From contig JAQOOI010000012.1 in NCBI GenBank assembly GCA_028554645.1, positions 372,001 through 436,000 of the forward strand: a stretch of DNA of 64,000 bases, in the 5' to 3' direction. The first letter of the stretch is position 1. The number at the start of each line of letters is the position of its first letter. The notes under the pieces are model-generated. The model saw only the letters and a list, made by a program, of their open reading frames with translations, was not told the origin of the DNA and ran no database searches. Of this stretch, positions 26,118-37,651 are shown piece after piece. A program made the position numbers and the translations under genes. Source of the DNA: Omphalotus guepiniiformis (Eukaryota; Basidiomycota; Agaricomycetes; Agaricales; Omphalotaceae).

Positions 26118-27855
26118 ATGCCCACTTCTTACAGATCAACACATACACTTGATGAGCATGTCGACGCTGTCAATGCTCTATGTTTCTCTCCAACTGGACA
26201 ATACCTAGCCTCTGCTAGTGACGACCAGACGATCAAGGTTTATAGTGTTGCGCGCAACAAATGTAGAGTTGTCTGGGAGTATCAAGGCTCGTCACCATTT
26301 ACTGCCTTAGCGTGGTTTTCCCCAGACAAACTGGTGGCTGGCAACTTGGACGGGGAAATTCAGATGTTCCAACCCACTAAGGTGCGTAAATTCATCCTCT
26401 GCTCTCGATGTATCTCGCTGACTGGATGCAGTACTGGAGCAGTAACCGGTCGAGCCTAGTATATGAAGGGTTTGCAGCTGTAAACGTCATTGGGATTAAG
26501 CAAGGATCTCAAGGATCTCCAATAGCCCTTGTCTGTTTAGGGTCAGCGGTGTGCGCTCTAAAAACAGAAGATGGTAAGCTGGCTAGCACTTTTTCTCTAT
26601 CCTAACGCTCAATCTCTCAGACGTCAGCTGGGTCTTACATCAACGCTTCGACAGCCCGAAGAATTTTGGTGAACCGGACGACTTTGACGAGCCGCCAGTC
26701 GTCGCGACCGCCGCCCATTTTTTACGTGACACAAATGAGTGCTTGGTTTGTTATCTCCATCATGGCCTTTGGTACGTTAACTCCAATGTCTTCTTCATTA
26801 CATGCAACCTCACGTCCGCCGTGTGCTTACGTAGGGTCTATGATCTCAGGACGGGAGAAGGTCTTTGGAAATACGGACCTGATGAGAAAATGTGTGTTAT
26901 ATTTTTACTTGTGCCTCCCGATTCTGACAGAAGAGTATAGTGGCTCTTCAGCCATATCTCCCAATGGCAGAGGACTCGTGGTCAGCAACCTTCGTTCTGG
27001 TTTGGACTGGCACATCTTGCCCTCCTGCGAGAAGGTGAATACTTCATTGGAGGTAATGAAGCCGGAAGGGAATATACCACTTCCCGTTACGTTCATTGAC
27101 AACGGGAGAGAGCAGTGATGATGGGTACAAGTAAGGGATATGCGGTACTCTTCCATGCTGAACATGGAGGGAAACTTCAAACCCTGGAACACGGGCACGG
27201 TGAGCTCTAATTTCTTTTCCGGATGCATGTAGTGTCTGAACAACCTGCAAAGGTACAACTTGGGTGACTGCTGTTGTAGGTCTACGAGTTTGGGACATTG
27301 ACAATGTATCTCAACCAGTTATCTTTTCAGGGACACACGCAACTACAAGATGGCACACAAATCATTGCGACCGGTGACGGAAACATGGGTGATGATACGA
27401 AGATTCGTGTCTGGATGGACTCACATCGTGTTTACCGCTCTGTAGGCATCGCATTCTGGTCAAATCGGGTATGTCGCAATGCTGCTATAATTCACGTTGC
27501 TTTAATAGAAACCTAGTGGTCGCGTACGGTGTGGTATGCGCTCTACTTTCTGATCGCATTGTACATCATGGCCGCTTCTATAGTCGCGGCTCCGAGGATC
27601 TTCGAGCATGTACAGACGATCAGTCATCATATCATCGTTGTGGGCAATTCTGCAGCATCCTATGTAAAATCTCTCTTCCTTTCATTATCGTTGCAGCCTA
27701 CTGCGCCTACTGCGCCACCCTCACCTCCACCTCCTCCTCCTCAGGGTCGTGGAATTCTCCGCTGGATTTACCTTACTGGTGAAGTCTGTCTTGTGGGAGT
27801 TGGGGGTTTTCTTATGGGCTATTCGTTTTATATTAGAAGTTTATTTGGCCTCTAA
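26118..27855 (+). CDS. WD40-repeat protein with C-terminal membrane segments (paralogue B), possibly frameshifted
   Basis: Same architecture as the gene at 19649-21484: MPTSYRSTHTLDEHVD start, blades with VNALCFSPTGQYLASASDD and SSAISPNGRGLVVSNL, IRVWMDSHR near the end of the propeller. Two hydrophobic segments follow (YALYFLIALYIMAASIV and GEVCLVGVGGFLMGYSF), separated by a Pro-rich linker. Around 27106-27116 the sequence FIDNGR is followed by an extra AG dinucleotide in an agagag tract. This throws the frame, which otherwise continues as MMGTSKGYAVLFHAE in line with paralogue A. Without an unusual splice this copy is broken. Junction 27469/27515 must use a ctag acceptor to enter the membrane segment. 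Confidence 0.6.
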
Positions 27856-27960
27856 ATACCATGCATCATGGTGTTCAGCTTAAATGTTCCGCTCTTACAT
27901 ATTCACCTCCGGTATCACGAATGCACATATACACCATAAGGTAGTCAACGATATACAATG

Positions 27961-28797
27961 TCATGCGATCGACCTCGCGCGCGACTGCGCTCGGCGTCGT
28001 TTAGCATTTCGAGTTTCATAAGTAGTTATTGTGCTAGTTAATACCCAACTGGGCTTACCGGTCTGATTGAGCCTCAGTACACGGTCCCGTATAGTTGGGT
28101 GTGAGGGGTGCTCGCTGAGGTCAGCAGGATCCCAGACCGGGGAATGTGAACCTCGCTCGGGTGTCCTCCATATCCATGTCTGATACCCACCATCTGTTGT
28201 GTTACAATGTATGTAAACTATACCTAACTTTGCTGGAGTCGGGGTCTCGGGAAGTGGTTCAAGGAGGTCATCGTGTCCCTGACTGTAATGCCACATGTTC
28301 TGGCCCTCTCCAGTTCGAGAAGAAAACGGATACGACTCCAGTTTTGTCGGTCCGAATTCTCCACCTTCAATCGGTGGTGGATGTTCCAGATAATATTTTG
28401 CCGCGCTCTTTGTAGGGTTGAAAGAGACTGGGGATTTTCCACGGGGCGCCCCTAAAACATTCGAGGTGAGTTCATATCGTGCACATCAAACAATCAAACT
28501 GACTGCCTGAAGCACGATCGTTACGAAGGATCCCTCCTTCTGGCCCTCCAAATCGCCTCCCTTCCTTTTGTCTGTCCAGTGTGAGTTATCTTCTTTTTGC
28601 CATTAGAGGTAAAGGGATTCACATATCAGCAGGACTATCATGAACTTTGTGGACTATTCCTTCTTCATCACGCTCATAACGGAAAAAATCATGCTTGACC
28701 CTCCGATACCAGATGGTCTATCAATTCACATTGAGTTGAATCCAAGACATCTGCGTATTTCACTTACAGAGGGCGCCAAATTCGATACTGGATTCAT
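27961..28797 (-). CDS. Small protein of unknown function
   Basis: The last exon is well supported: an open frame from an acceptor near 28450 down to the stop at 27961, containing SFNPTKSAAKYYLEHPPPIE, SSRTGEGQNMWHYSQGHDD and a basic C-terminus (RNAKRRRAQSRARS). Upstream exons are likely: WTDKRKGGDLEGQKEGSF (about 28510-28580) and TIWYRRVKHDFFRYERDEEG (about 28615-28720). The start would be ATG at 28797 (MNPVSNLAPS, followed by a GTAAGT donor). One join near 28605 could not be resolved. No family is recognised. It stands head to head with the transposase gene at 28952, about 150 bp apart. Confidence 0.5.
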
Positions 28798-28951
28798 TGG
28801 AGGTTAACGATGAAAGCTCTCGGCTCTTGTTGTCGGACGACATGCTTATATACTCACAACCTCGTGTGTATTGCGTGTATGAGATCTAGAACGCAATCAC
28901 CTATCTCCCCACAATCGGGCACATGATACTTCCAATCTGACCCACCCCTTC

Positions 28952-31900
28952 ATGTCGTCCTACCTCTATGCTCTGTGTACGTGCAACCTTTGCGTAGATG
29001 ATGACCATCCCGGCGGGCAAAACGTTTCGCGATCAACCAAATGGCGCCATGCGAAAGCTCAAACCAGTCAAGGCCTCAGTAATCCTGATCTCGGGATTGA
29101 TCCGGCCGATGTTCCGCTAGACCAGACAGTACCGGAGGTCGAAAGTAAAATTGCCACGCAAAGGGTCAGCTTAGAGGATGAGTTGACAGAACTTGAAGAA
29201 GAAGTTACCATCAGGGTCCAACGTCTCGATGTATCAGAACAACTCCAGTTCGTCACAAACCCGTCTGCAGACCTTGATTTCGAGTATCCGGATCCCGAGC
29301 AGCTCGTACACGCCAATTCGGGTCCATTTTCGCTCAGTACTCGGGCACATTGTAATCAGAGGTTCCTTGAAAACGAATCTCGATTTTGCGCCATTCTTCT
29401 ACATCTAGAAACGCTGCAGACCGCAGGTGAATCTAGGGACCGTTTACAAGATAGGGTATATGAAGCTCTCAACAAATTGCACACGCGAAAAGCGCACGAA
29501 TGGCGTATTCAAAGTGCTGTCGCAAGCGGCAGTATTATAGACAATCGTGCGTTTTCATCTACCGTGTTCAATCTGTTGTTTTATTTACGTTACTCATAGG
29601 TGCTCATTTTTCGAATCGAATTCCTCGAGCGTCTGTTTTGACGCCCACATTCATGGCCGCGTTGATCATACATATACGATTCCAGGTACCTCTACGTCGC
29701 ATGAGGATCATCTTAGCCTTGTTTCGGTGTATGTTACGCATTTCGGGCCCCAAGGAAGCTGCACAACACATTCCAAAAACCATTCAGCCCATAATTAGTC
29801 GGTATGATCTCGATCCGACCCTCCAGACGCATCTGTGCTGTCCTGACTGCTATGCCTTGTACCCGTATTCGGCGGCAGATCTTGAACGCAACAAAAACTC
29901 CTATAAAGCGTCAGGCTCATTGGAATGCTGCTCGTGGCAATCTGCTCCGGACAGCGCTCCTTGTAGTGCGGTATTATGGCGCACCCGTCGGATTGGCGCT
30001 CGTACCTTTGTGGTGCCAAGACGAAAACAGGCACATCAGGATCTCAAGGAGTGGATTGGAAGAATATTGACTTTACCTGGTGTTGAGGATGCTTTAGAAG
30101 CACATCGAGCTCGACCTCGGCGTGCTGGCTGGCAGGAGGACTTCTGTGATTCCAAGGTCTTTCGAAGTTGTAAGGGACATGATGGAAAACCCTTTATGGA
30201 AGTGCCTGAGGGTTCAACTGAGCTCCGTTTAATAGCCAGTCTTGGATTCGACTCTTTCAATCCCTTCCACTCGTTGACAGCTCACCAGTCGGCATCTGTC
30301 ACTGGAGTCTACATGGTTTTACTGGTGCTGCCTGACCACCTCAAATACCGGCCTGAATTTATCTACCTTGCTACAGTGATCAACGGCCCTGGGAAACCAA
30401 GCAAGGAAGAAGCAAATCACATCTTGAAACTGGTCGTTGACGCGCTACTGGAACTCTGGAAAGGAGTTCAGTATGCCCAGACCTACAAGTATCCTTCTGG
30501 GAGAAGTGTGGCTCTTCTCCTTATACCACTGGTGTGCGATGTAGAAGGCTCTCATCAGGTTGCTGGGTTTCCGAGTCACGCAGCCACTTTTTTCTGCACC
30601 CGATGCCTGCTACCTCTGCAAGAGATCAATAATTTCGATCGGAATACCTGGCCTCGAAGGAATCCCCATACGCATCTGCTTCACGCTGTTGAATGGCGCG
30701 ACGCTGCGACTCTAGAGGAGAGAAAGCGAATCTTTGATACGTATGGTGTGCGTTGGTCGGAATTGCTAAGACTTCCTTACTGGAACCCGATTAGCTTTAC
30801 CATAATTGACGACATGCATCTTGCATATCTTGGACTATTTGAGACGCATGTTCGAGACATTTGGCAGATTAACAATGAGAAGGAAGGAGGTGATGGGCTC
30901 CTTTCGCAGTCGACAAAATATTCGCGACCTCCAAATGCACTGTTACGTCCTGTACAGTTGAGAATTCGTGAAAATGGCCCAGACTTGGATGCTTGGTTAA
31001 GGGGGCAGAGCAAGGACATCTTATGGTACATTTGCTTCAGCGAGAAGCTGCGCACGGCCGGCGTGAAAGCGGTTCTCGTTCAGGAAATTATCAAATGGGT
31101 ATGTATTTTTTCCTGTATGTGTGTATCTGGTCCCTAATGTATCCATCTTCAGCGTCAAGCTGGCGGCCCCGAATCCGTTCACGTTATTCCACCCGTAGAT
31201 TATGGTATCAATGTGCCACTCAGTGAGGGTCGTTCGGACGACGAGATGTCAGTTCATTCAGCAGAAACTTCCATTTTCTCCGATACAATATCTCAACGAT
31301 CAACCTCTATTGCATCCACCGTCGAATTACCATCTGCCAACATTGTACCGCATGTCCAGCGGTCATTCCCCAACTGGGATGAGGCGCGGTACACCAAAAA
31401 CAAACAACGGTTTCTCGACTTCACGAGAGCCTCCGTCTCCACTAGTGTGTTCCCATTACCCCATCTCAGGGCTTTATGTGAGGACCTTCAAATTGAATTC
31501 AACCTGACCGACCAGAAGAAGCACCTTTGCGCACGCTTAGATCAATGGGTATGTTGGGACCTGATTGAAGACATATTTTACGACTAACCTTTATATTCAG
31601 CGAAAAGAGGAGCTTGAAAGCAGGGGGGATCCAGATTATAGAGTAGATGAAGTGGAGTATCAAGAAATCAAAACCACATTCGAAGGTAAAGACCGATCGG
31701 TTGCATGGCTCAAAGGCAAGAAAAAGGCCTTTCTTCGAAGGCTTTGCAGGGATTATAGGATTCCACAGACCGAGCCTTACAATAGGGAACAGTTGGCGAT
31801 GGTGCTCAAAATCTGGGTATGTAATGTCAATGATGAATAGTTGCTCCGATTGATGGAAAAATACAGAGACGAGAACATCTACCCAGTGTCATATTGGCGG

Positions 31901-33262
31901 AACCAGGTGCACTCCCTCGCCACGTTTTAGGACAAGATGTGCTCGAAGAAGTACGCCGAGACATGGAGATCACTATACTGCCACATTGGATAGCTCGAGC
32001 CCCTTGGAACTGGGGAACTCCTGCAAGGGGCAAGCTCAGCGCTGACGAATGGAAGGTTGTCTGCTCGATACACCTGGTCATCACACTCATTCGCCTGTGG
32101 GGATATGAAGAGGATTCAACGTCACGCAAACAACAGATGCTATTGCATTTCCTTGATCTAGTCAAAGCTGTACACATCCTTTCTCTTCGCGCCATCTCTT
32201 CGGAACTAATCCAGACATACGATTCCCACATCATGCGCTATGTCCGTGAATTAACCGTACTCTATCCCGATGCCTCCATCAAGCCAAATCATCATTATAG
32301 TCTTCATATGGCGGAGTTTCTGCGAATCATGGGTCCTGGCCATTCTCGTAGTACGCCCGTTTTCGAGCGGCTCAACCACACTCTTCAGGAAATCAACACA
32401 AACAGACACTTTGGTAAGAACTATGTTCTTCAATGGAGTAGTATCTATCCTGACTACTCGCGTAGGTGAACTTGAAACAACCATGTTGGTCTCGTATTCA
32501 CGAAGGGCAAACCTTGAGTATTTGCTAAACTATAATCATGCTTGCAAGAAGGATATCGCAGAAGCGTTGGATGTCATGAAAGATATTGAACGCGAGGATC
32601 ATCGTGGAATGTTTTCTGAGACTGATCAGTCCGCTCTAGCATCAACAACATTCAAATCATTCTCCTCTCGAATTACACCATCTCTCGTATCGCAGCTCGC
32701 TGTTCTCCTATCCGACAAATATCAGAACTCAGTGCATCATTGGTCCAATCAAATTTCAGCGGACGTAACAGAGCTGGAGGGCGTTGCTATTGGACGAGTC
32801 GTCTATTCGCCTGCCCGTTTACAGTATGATAACAGCTTCATTGTGTTTAAACGTGGTGATACGTTTTACGCTGCCCAGATCCAACAGCTTTTTGCTCAAG
32901 CGCATGAGCATCCGACTATAGGTTTCACGGTCAACGAAACCTACCTGTCGGTTCATATTTTACGCCCAGTAGCCGGTGTTCGAGACTGTTACCGAACCCT
33001 TGCAATGGGCTGGCTCTGCGAACGACTTACATCAGCCACCATAGCTCAGGTCGTAGCGTTGCGTGAGGTGATATCGCATTGTGTCATAACAGATTTGCTC
33101 ATTGAAGGCCACGAAGTCACACACGTTTATCCCGTCCCAAAGGTAATCATTCCTGCAGCTGCGGGATCTATTACTGATATCTTTTTTCAAGATCTTCGAT
33201 GGTCCTGGTGGCCTTCCTACTATCAATTAGATGCAGTCTATTTTAATATCGTTGTACAATGA
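28952..33262 (+). mobile_element. Plavaka-type (CMC/Tnp2) transposase gene
   Basis: A DNA-transposon transposase of the family abundant in agaricomycetes. A Cys-containing N-terminal segment (CTCNLC) leads to a CCPDCYALYPY zinc knuckle. The catalytic region has FDSFNPFHSLTAHQSASV, LVCDVEGSHQVAGFPSHAA, WSELLRLPYWNP and FTIIDDMHLAYLGLFE. A late segment, WNWGTPARGKLSADEWKVV followed by HHYSLHMAEFLRIMGPGHS, completes the core. Acidic residues within CDVEG, IIDDMH and the late ERLN segment are candidate catalytic residues. About seven exons are joined by short introns, and I found no clear nonsense mutation or frameshift in the core, so the gene may be intact. Neighbours on both sides (KOW, WD40, a repeat-rich gene on minus) may be cargo or may simply be next to it. 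The last few dozen residues are uncertain. Confidence 0.85.
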
Positions 33263-33392
33263 ATGTTATTATATATCATGATGAATTACAGCAGTTGTGA
33301 TACTCCAGAGTGAAGAATTTAAGACTAGTATGAAATGAAGAACTGCGTGAGGCCAGATTCAATATGTGAGACGTCATTGGTCGCGAAGAGAG

Positions 33393-33413
33393 CGTCCGAA
33401 ACGACGTTAAACT
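33393..33413 (+). repeat. Terminal-repeat-like motif, copy 3
   Basis: Reads cgtccgaaacgacgttaaac about 130 bp after the transposase stop. Together with the inverted copy at 19428 it could bound a 14-kb unit holding the transposase; with copy 2 it makes a direct repeat flanking 7.4 kb. Confidence 0.6.
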
Positions 33414-33527
33414 ACGAGTCTCTGAGGCTACGTCAACCCATGGCGTTTCAGTCAGAGCGCTCAGGCTGCATGATCAAGCTGCGTAACTTTCGTGAGTAGT
33501 ATTCTTATTCCACATGCAGAAGAAGAC

Positions 33528-35803
33528 TTACTCTTCAATGGCGGCTGGGATTGTCAAGGAGTACTCCTCAGATATTGGATGTACCATCACTTTGATAAAA
33601 CCCGATTCGGTGCCGGTCCACCCTGGCTGCATCTTCTGAAGCCAATCACCTCGGTACATGTTTATCGGCAAGCCGGGTACGAATCGTGGACTATCACTTT
33701 CCTTGGAAGTGCCTATACGATAGCGCGGCGGCGCACCTCTCGGAAACCCTAGTCCTGGCGCAAGGAGTCGCTTCTGTCTGTGGACAGCATCCAACTTACG
33801 TAGGAAGATGGCAACCTCGCGAGCTCTCCAACGAGGGGCTTCTATGTTGTACTGGGGTCTTCCCGATACACTGACGTCTTCTTCATCAGAAGACATACCT
33901 TCGGGGCCTAGATCATCCAGGAAGCTGACGTGGGTCCGTAGCTCCTCAGTATCCAGCGCCACATTCCGTCTTTGATGGAATAGCTACAACCCTTTGAGTA
34001 TCACACATGGATAAGAGCGAGGGATCATACTGTGGTTTTCCTCATGTACCTCTTGCTGCTCTTCCTAAGCTGCTCCCTCTCCGGAAGAGACTTCTGCGCT
34101 GTTCTATAGTCCTTATGCAACGTACGCACTCGAACGATGAAAGCGTCGTACACTATCACCCGATCTTGATGGTTGTTGATGCCAACCCATCTGTTCTCCA
34201 CCGCGATGTCGATAAACGCATTGGCTGCTCCTTTGTTCCAGGCAGATGTGGGGTCGCCTGCAAGCCATATCCTAAAGTCCTCTAGACCACAGGATTTGGC
34301 TAGTGGGTCCTTCTCTAGTATCTCAGCGAATGCCGTCGCCTCTGCCTCAGAGACGCTGTTGTTGAGCTCCATATGTTTTCCGCCCATGAGCTCGCGGAGG
34401 AAACTCCTCATGACACGCTAGAAGAGAGGAAGAATGAAATTGGGAACCAGTATTTGAACAAACACTTACCCGGGTTCCGTTCGTTGTTGAAGACTTGTGC
34501 TTAATGGCGCGGGATCGATGGGCTGCTGGAGTAGGAGCATGAATGTTCAAAAAAGTACCCGGGGCGGTTGTTCCTCGTCCTGCGAATGATGATGTTGTCG
34601 GGTTCCTGCCTGTGGCTGCTCCTTGTCCTGTGAATGATGATGCTGTCGGATTGCTGCCTGTGGCTGCTCCTTGTCCTGCGAATGATGATGCTGTCGGATT
34701 GCTTCCTGTGGCTGCTCCTTGTCCTGTAGATGAGGGCGCTGGCGGATTGCCACTCGCGGCCGGTGTTGGATTGAGACTGAACCCCCCTGCTCCTTGAAGC
34801 GCCGCTATGAGCTGTTCTAGGCGGTTATTCATTTGTTGTTGCATTCCCAACATATAATTCATTCTCTCCTGTGTAGTCGTTGCAAGATCATGCACTACCT
34901 CCTCTAGATTGGACACTCGATCGTCGTCCTACATCCATCCATTAGTTCGTAACACCAGCGCTTTGAAAACAACATACATCGGACTGCTGAAATTTTGTTC
35001 ATCAATAAGATTCAACACTAACCCAGATATGACTGGACATACGTTTTCGTCAAAGCTAAATGGAGTCGTATTCCTCCTTTTCCCGCGTCGTGGTTCTGGA
35101 GTGGGGGATTCGTCTCGTGTCCTGCGAAATGAGAAGCCCAAGGGACGCCTCGACGACTATAGACGCTGTGGTCAGTAATGGGCTGCGGTAATATAGTAGC
35201 GACTTACGGGTCCAGCCTCGCCGCCACGATTCGTTGACTATGGGTGCTGTGGTCAGTAATGGGCTGCGGTAATGTAGTGGCGACTTACGGGTCCAGCTTC
35301 GTCGCCACGATTCGTTGACTATGGGTGCTGTGGTCAGTAATGGGCTGTGGTAATGTAGTGGCGACTTACGGGTCCAGCTTCGCCGCCACGATTCGCCGAC
35401 TATAGGTGCTGGGGTCAATAAAGGGCTGCGATAATGTAGTGGCGACCTACGGGTCCAGCTTCGCCGCCACGATTCGCCGACTATTGGTGCTGGTGTCAGT
35501 AGTTGGCTGCGATAATGTAGTGGCGACTTACGGGTCCAGCTTCGCCGCCACGATTCGCCCTCGGGGTTGAGGGTGCATTATCAGCAGAATCGGCTGTCAA
35601 TATATGAGTATGAGCGCACTTTATGTTTTGACGCTGGTCTTCTCACCCATCTCAGCATCTATGTCCGGTGTCTGAGAGGCCTCGGGCTGCTGTTGTGGTG
35701 GATTTCTTTGTCGTGATGGGGAGCCTGTTCCAACTTGCCTATTAGTTTAGTAAACAGCAATTAGATCTTACGGTCTCACCAAAACCAAAGGGGAGGAAAC
35801 TCA
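33528..35803 (-). CDS. Transposon-neighbour protein with two internal tandem-repeat regions
   Basis: Starts at 35803 (MSFLPFGF) and runs through about ten short exons to 33528. Order: SPSRQRNPP-type basic N-terminus; a run of decapeptides of the form S(A/T)NRG(G/D)EAGP, each on its own 30-nt exon; a basic segment (TPEPRRGKRRNTTPFSF). Next are a coiled-coil-like stretch (EEVVHDLATTTQERMNYMLG) and four 16-residue Gly/Ala/Ser repeats (GSNPTASSFAGQGAAT type). The C-terminal half is conserved-looking, with FRIWLAGDPTSAWNKGAAN, LGPEGMSSDEED and VPGLPINMY. Such proteins accompany DNA transposons in agaricomycetes; the role is unknown. Tail to tail with the transposase gene, 265 bp apart. Confidence 0.7.
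34577..34768 (-). repeat. 48-bp coding tandem repeat, four copies
   Basis: Unit cctgtggctgctccttgtcc... recurs four times and encodes 16 residues (GSNPTASSFAGQGAAT and variants). Copies are nearly identical, so recent expansion and length variation among strains are likely. The opposite-strand frames here (Pro/Val-rich and His/Gln-rich) are shadows. Confidence 0.9.
35207..35561 (-). repeat. 81-bp tandem repeat in which each unit is one 30-nt exon plus one 51-nt intron
   Basis: Five copies at exact 81-bp spacing; exon segments 35208-35237, 35289-35318, 35370-35399, 35451-35480 and 35532-35561 (the last fused to a longer exon). Each 51-nt interval begins GTAAGT or GTAGGT, contains an ACTGAC-like branch site (TATTGAC in one) and ends ATAG. 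In phase 0 each exon encodes one decapeptide. The introns are also stop-free in another frame, so retention would not truncate that frame. Confidence 0.85.
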
Positions 35804-36459
35804 TTGTCGCCGTATGTGGAAGAGCAGAGCGAGCTGAACAAAGAACAAAGAACTCGGCGACAATATATAGAGAATTGCACGTGGGTTCCGTCTGTATATC
35901 AACCCGTTCTTGGACACTGATGACTAAACAGAAGACATCTGAAAAAGGAAATAATCTTGACTTGTATATCCATGTGGGCGTCTCGTTGAAACAACGATAC
36001 ATTGTCTTAACAGTCAAAAATGGAGTCGAGCTTGCAGAAACAGCCAGTGGATGGTGCATAGATATCGATATAGTGTGACTCGACAGGAAAACGGACAATC
36101 TTGACTTGTGGGTCCAGGTGGGTCCAACTACGAAAAGCAATGATACTCTCTCATTGACTTAACGATTGCTCAACAGTTGAAAGCAGAAGCCGTACTTTTA
36201 TTTTTTCATTTCTTTAACATCGGCGACTAAATTGCTCTAATGACTGGAACCTTTGCCAATAATGCTCAGATCTTTCAGGTAGGTACATCCAATATGTTGC
36301 GTTGCATATCTTTTTTCGGATTGCTTACACGGAAAAATACAGACACATGATATAAATGTACAGGGCATACAGGGATACAATGCATATCGCCACCATCAAA
36401 CAACACGTGTAAATCCCGTGTTCAACACGCAAGGTAACGAACAAAGAACAAAGAACAGA
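35804..36459. other. Intergenic spacer between two minus-strand genes
   Basis: No coding signal. A minus-strand open frame at 35742-36140 merely overlaps the start of the repeat-rich gene and shows no family features. The promoter of that gene should be here. Confidence 0.4.
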
Positions 36460-37078
36460 CTACAATTCTAAGATCTCCTCAAAGCGCTCTCCATCGTGGT
36501 ATTTTCTTACGTTGGCCTTGAAGCTAAAGGTACCCAGTCAGGAAGCAATTAGTACGACGAGAAAAACACTCACGCCTTTATGATTCTTCGTAGAATCTGG
36601 TCTCTATTAAAGATTCGAGGGACTCGCTCCAATATCCTATCCCTCCCTACAGGGCGCGCATAGCGCTTCTCGTAAAAGAAGATCGCGAGGTCACCCTTCC
36701 ACACCATTCCTCCCGTCACCTTCTTGACGGCAGGGTTCGAGGAGCCTAGATTTGGGCGCCACGTCCCGGCCAGGAGAAATCTTCGGCCCCCGTAAAGGAC
36801 AAGGCAAGTGAAAAGGGAGTCGTGTCGGAAGTTACTGTTGAACCCGTCCCTGAAATGGATACCTCTCATAAAAACCGTGTCCTCGGGAGCATGAGCCACG
36901 GAGTTTGTGGAGGGAAATGAGTGTTGATACGGCGAAGGGTGGAGATAATCGAAATAAAGACCCCTGGTCGTGCCTTGCACCTAACACTTCATTGAATACC
37001 ACATAGATTAGAAGGATGAATGATGCTCACGTCAAAAGGAGGAGGAGGAGCCGTTTCGCCATTGAAACTGAACGCCAT
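36460..37078 (-). CDS. Small conserved-looking protein of unknown function
   Basis: About 170 residues in three exons. Exon 1 starts at 37078 with MAFSFNGETAPPPPFDV. Exon 2 carries GTTRGLYFDYLHPSPYQHS, FRDGFNSNFRHDSLF and VTGGMVWKGDLAIFFYEKRY. Exon 3 ends KANVRKYHDGERFEEILEL at a stop in 36460-36462. Splice sites are canonical (GTGAG/TTTAG) and restore the frame. I know of similar short agaricomycete proteins near repeats but can give no function. No signal peptide or membrane segment is seen. Confidence 0.6.
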
Positions 37079-37651
37079 TGTGAGTAAAGAAAGGATTTGA
37101 AGCTGAGGAAGTGAATGTGAAACTAGAACAGTAACGAGGCAGGTATATAAACTCCGTCTGTCTGTCATCATGTTAGCCACGAGTCTGTGACTACATGAGT
37201 GAGTAATCTATCCAACAATTCAAGTACTTAGCACGAATTTATGAACGTTTCAGTGGGACACGGGCAGAGTTGCGGATGTGAAGGCAGCGGAGGACATTGT
37301 TGATAAACGGTCAAAGTTATGGTGTCTAGATGTGGCAAAAACACCAGCCAGAAATTATGCCAGGTATGTGAGCCCTGCGACGCTGAAGAGGAGACATTAT
37401 GACTATATTCCGATGTTCAACAATCAGACCACGAGAAGTACGGTGTAAGGGAAGTCCTCATACAAAAATTGCATTTGTTCATTCACGTTCAAGGCACTTT
37501 AACACGCTCACTCGTCGTCAGTAAACATTCAGTATAGGAGGCTAGCCGCTTGTCATTTAACACGAGAATTCTTCTACACATCGTTAAGTATAATGTTCGT
37601 GTTCGTTCATGTTCACGCTTCACTCACTCGTTGATCCGATAGCGCAGGAGA

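Noticed and set aside
34543..34797. Pro/Val-rich plus-strand and His/Gln-rich minus-strand frames in the 48-bp repeat
   Set aside because: They are alternative frames of the repeat; only the Gly/Ala/Ser frame joins to conserved flanking exons.
35207..35561. CRISPR-like array of regular direct repeats
   Set aside because: Period is exactly 81 bp with both parts repeated, there are no unique spacers, and splice signals explain the pattern; the genome is eukaryotic.
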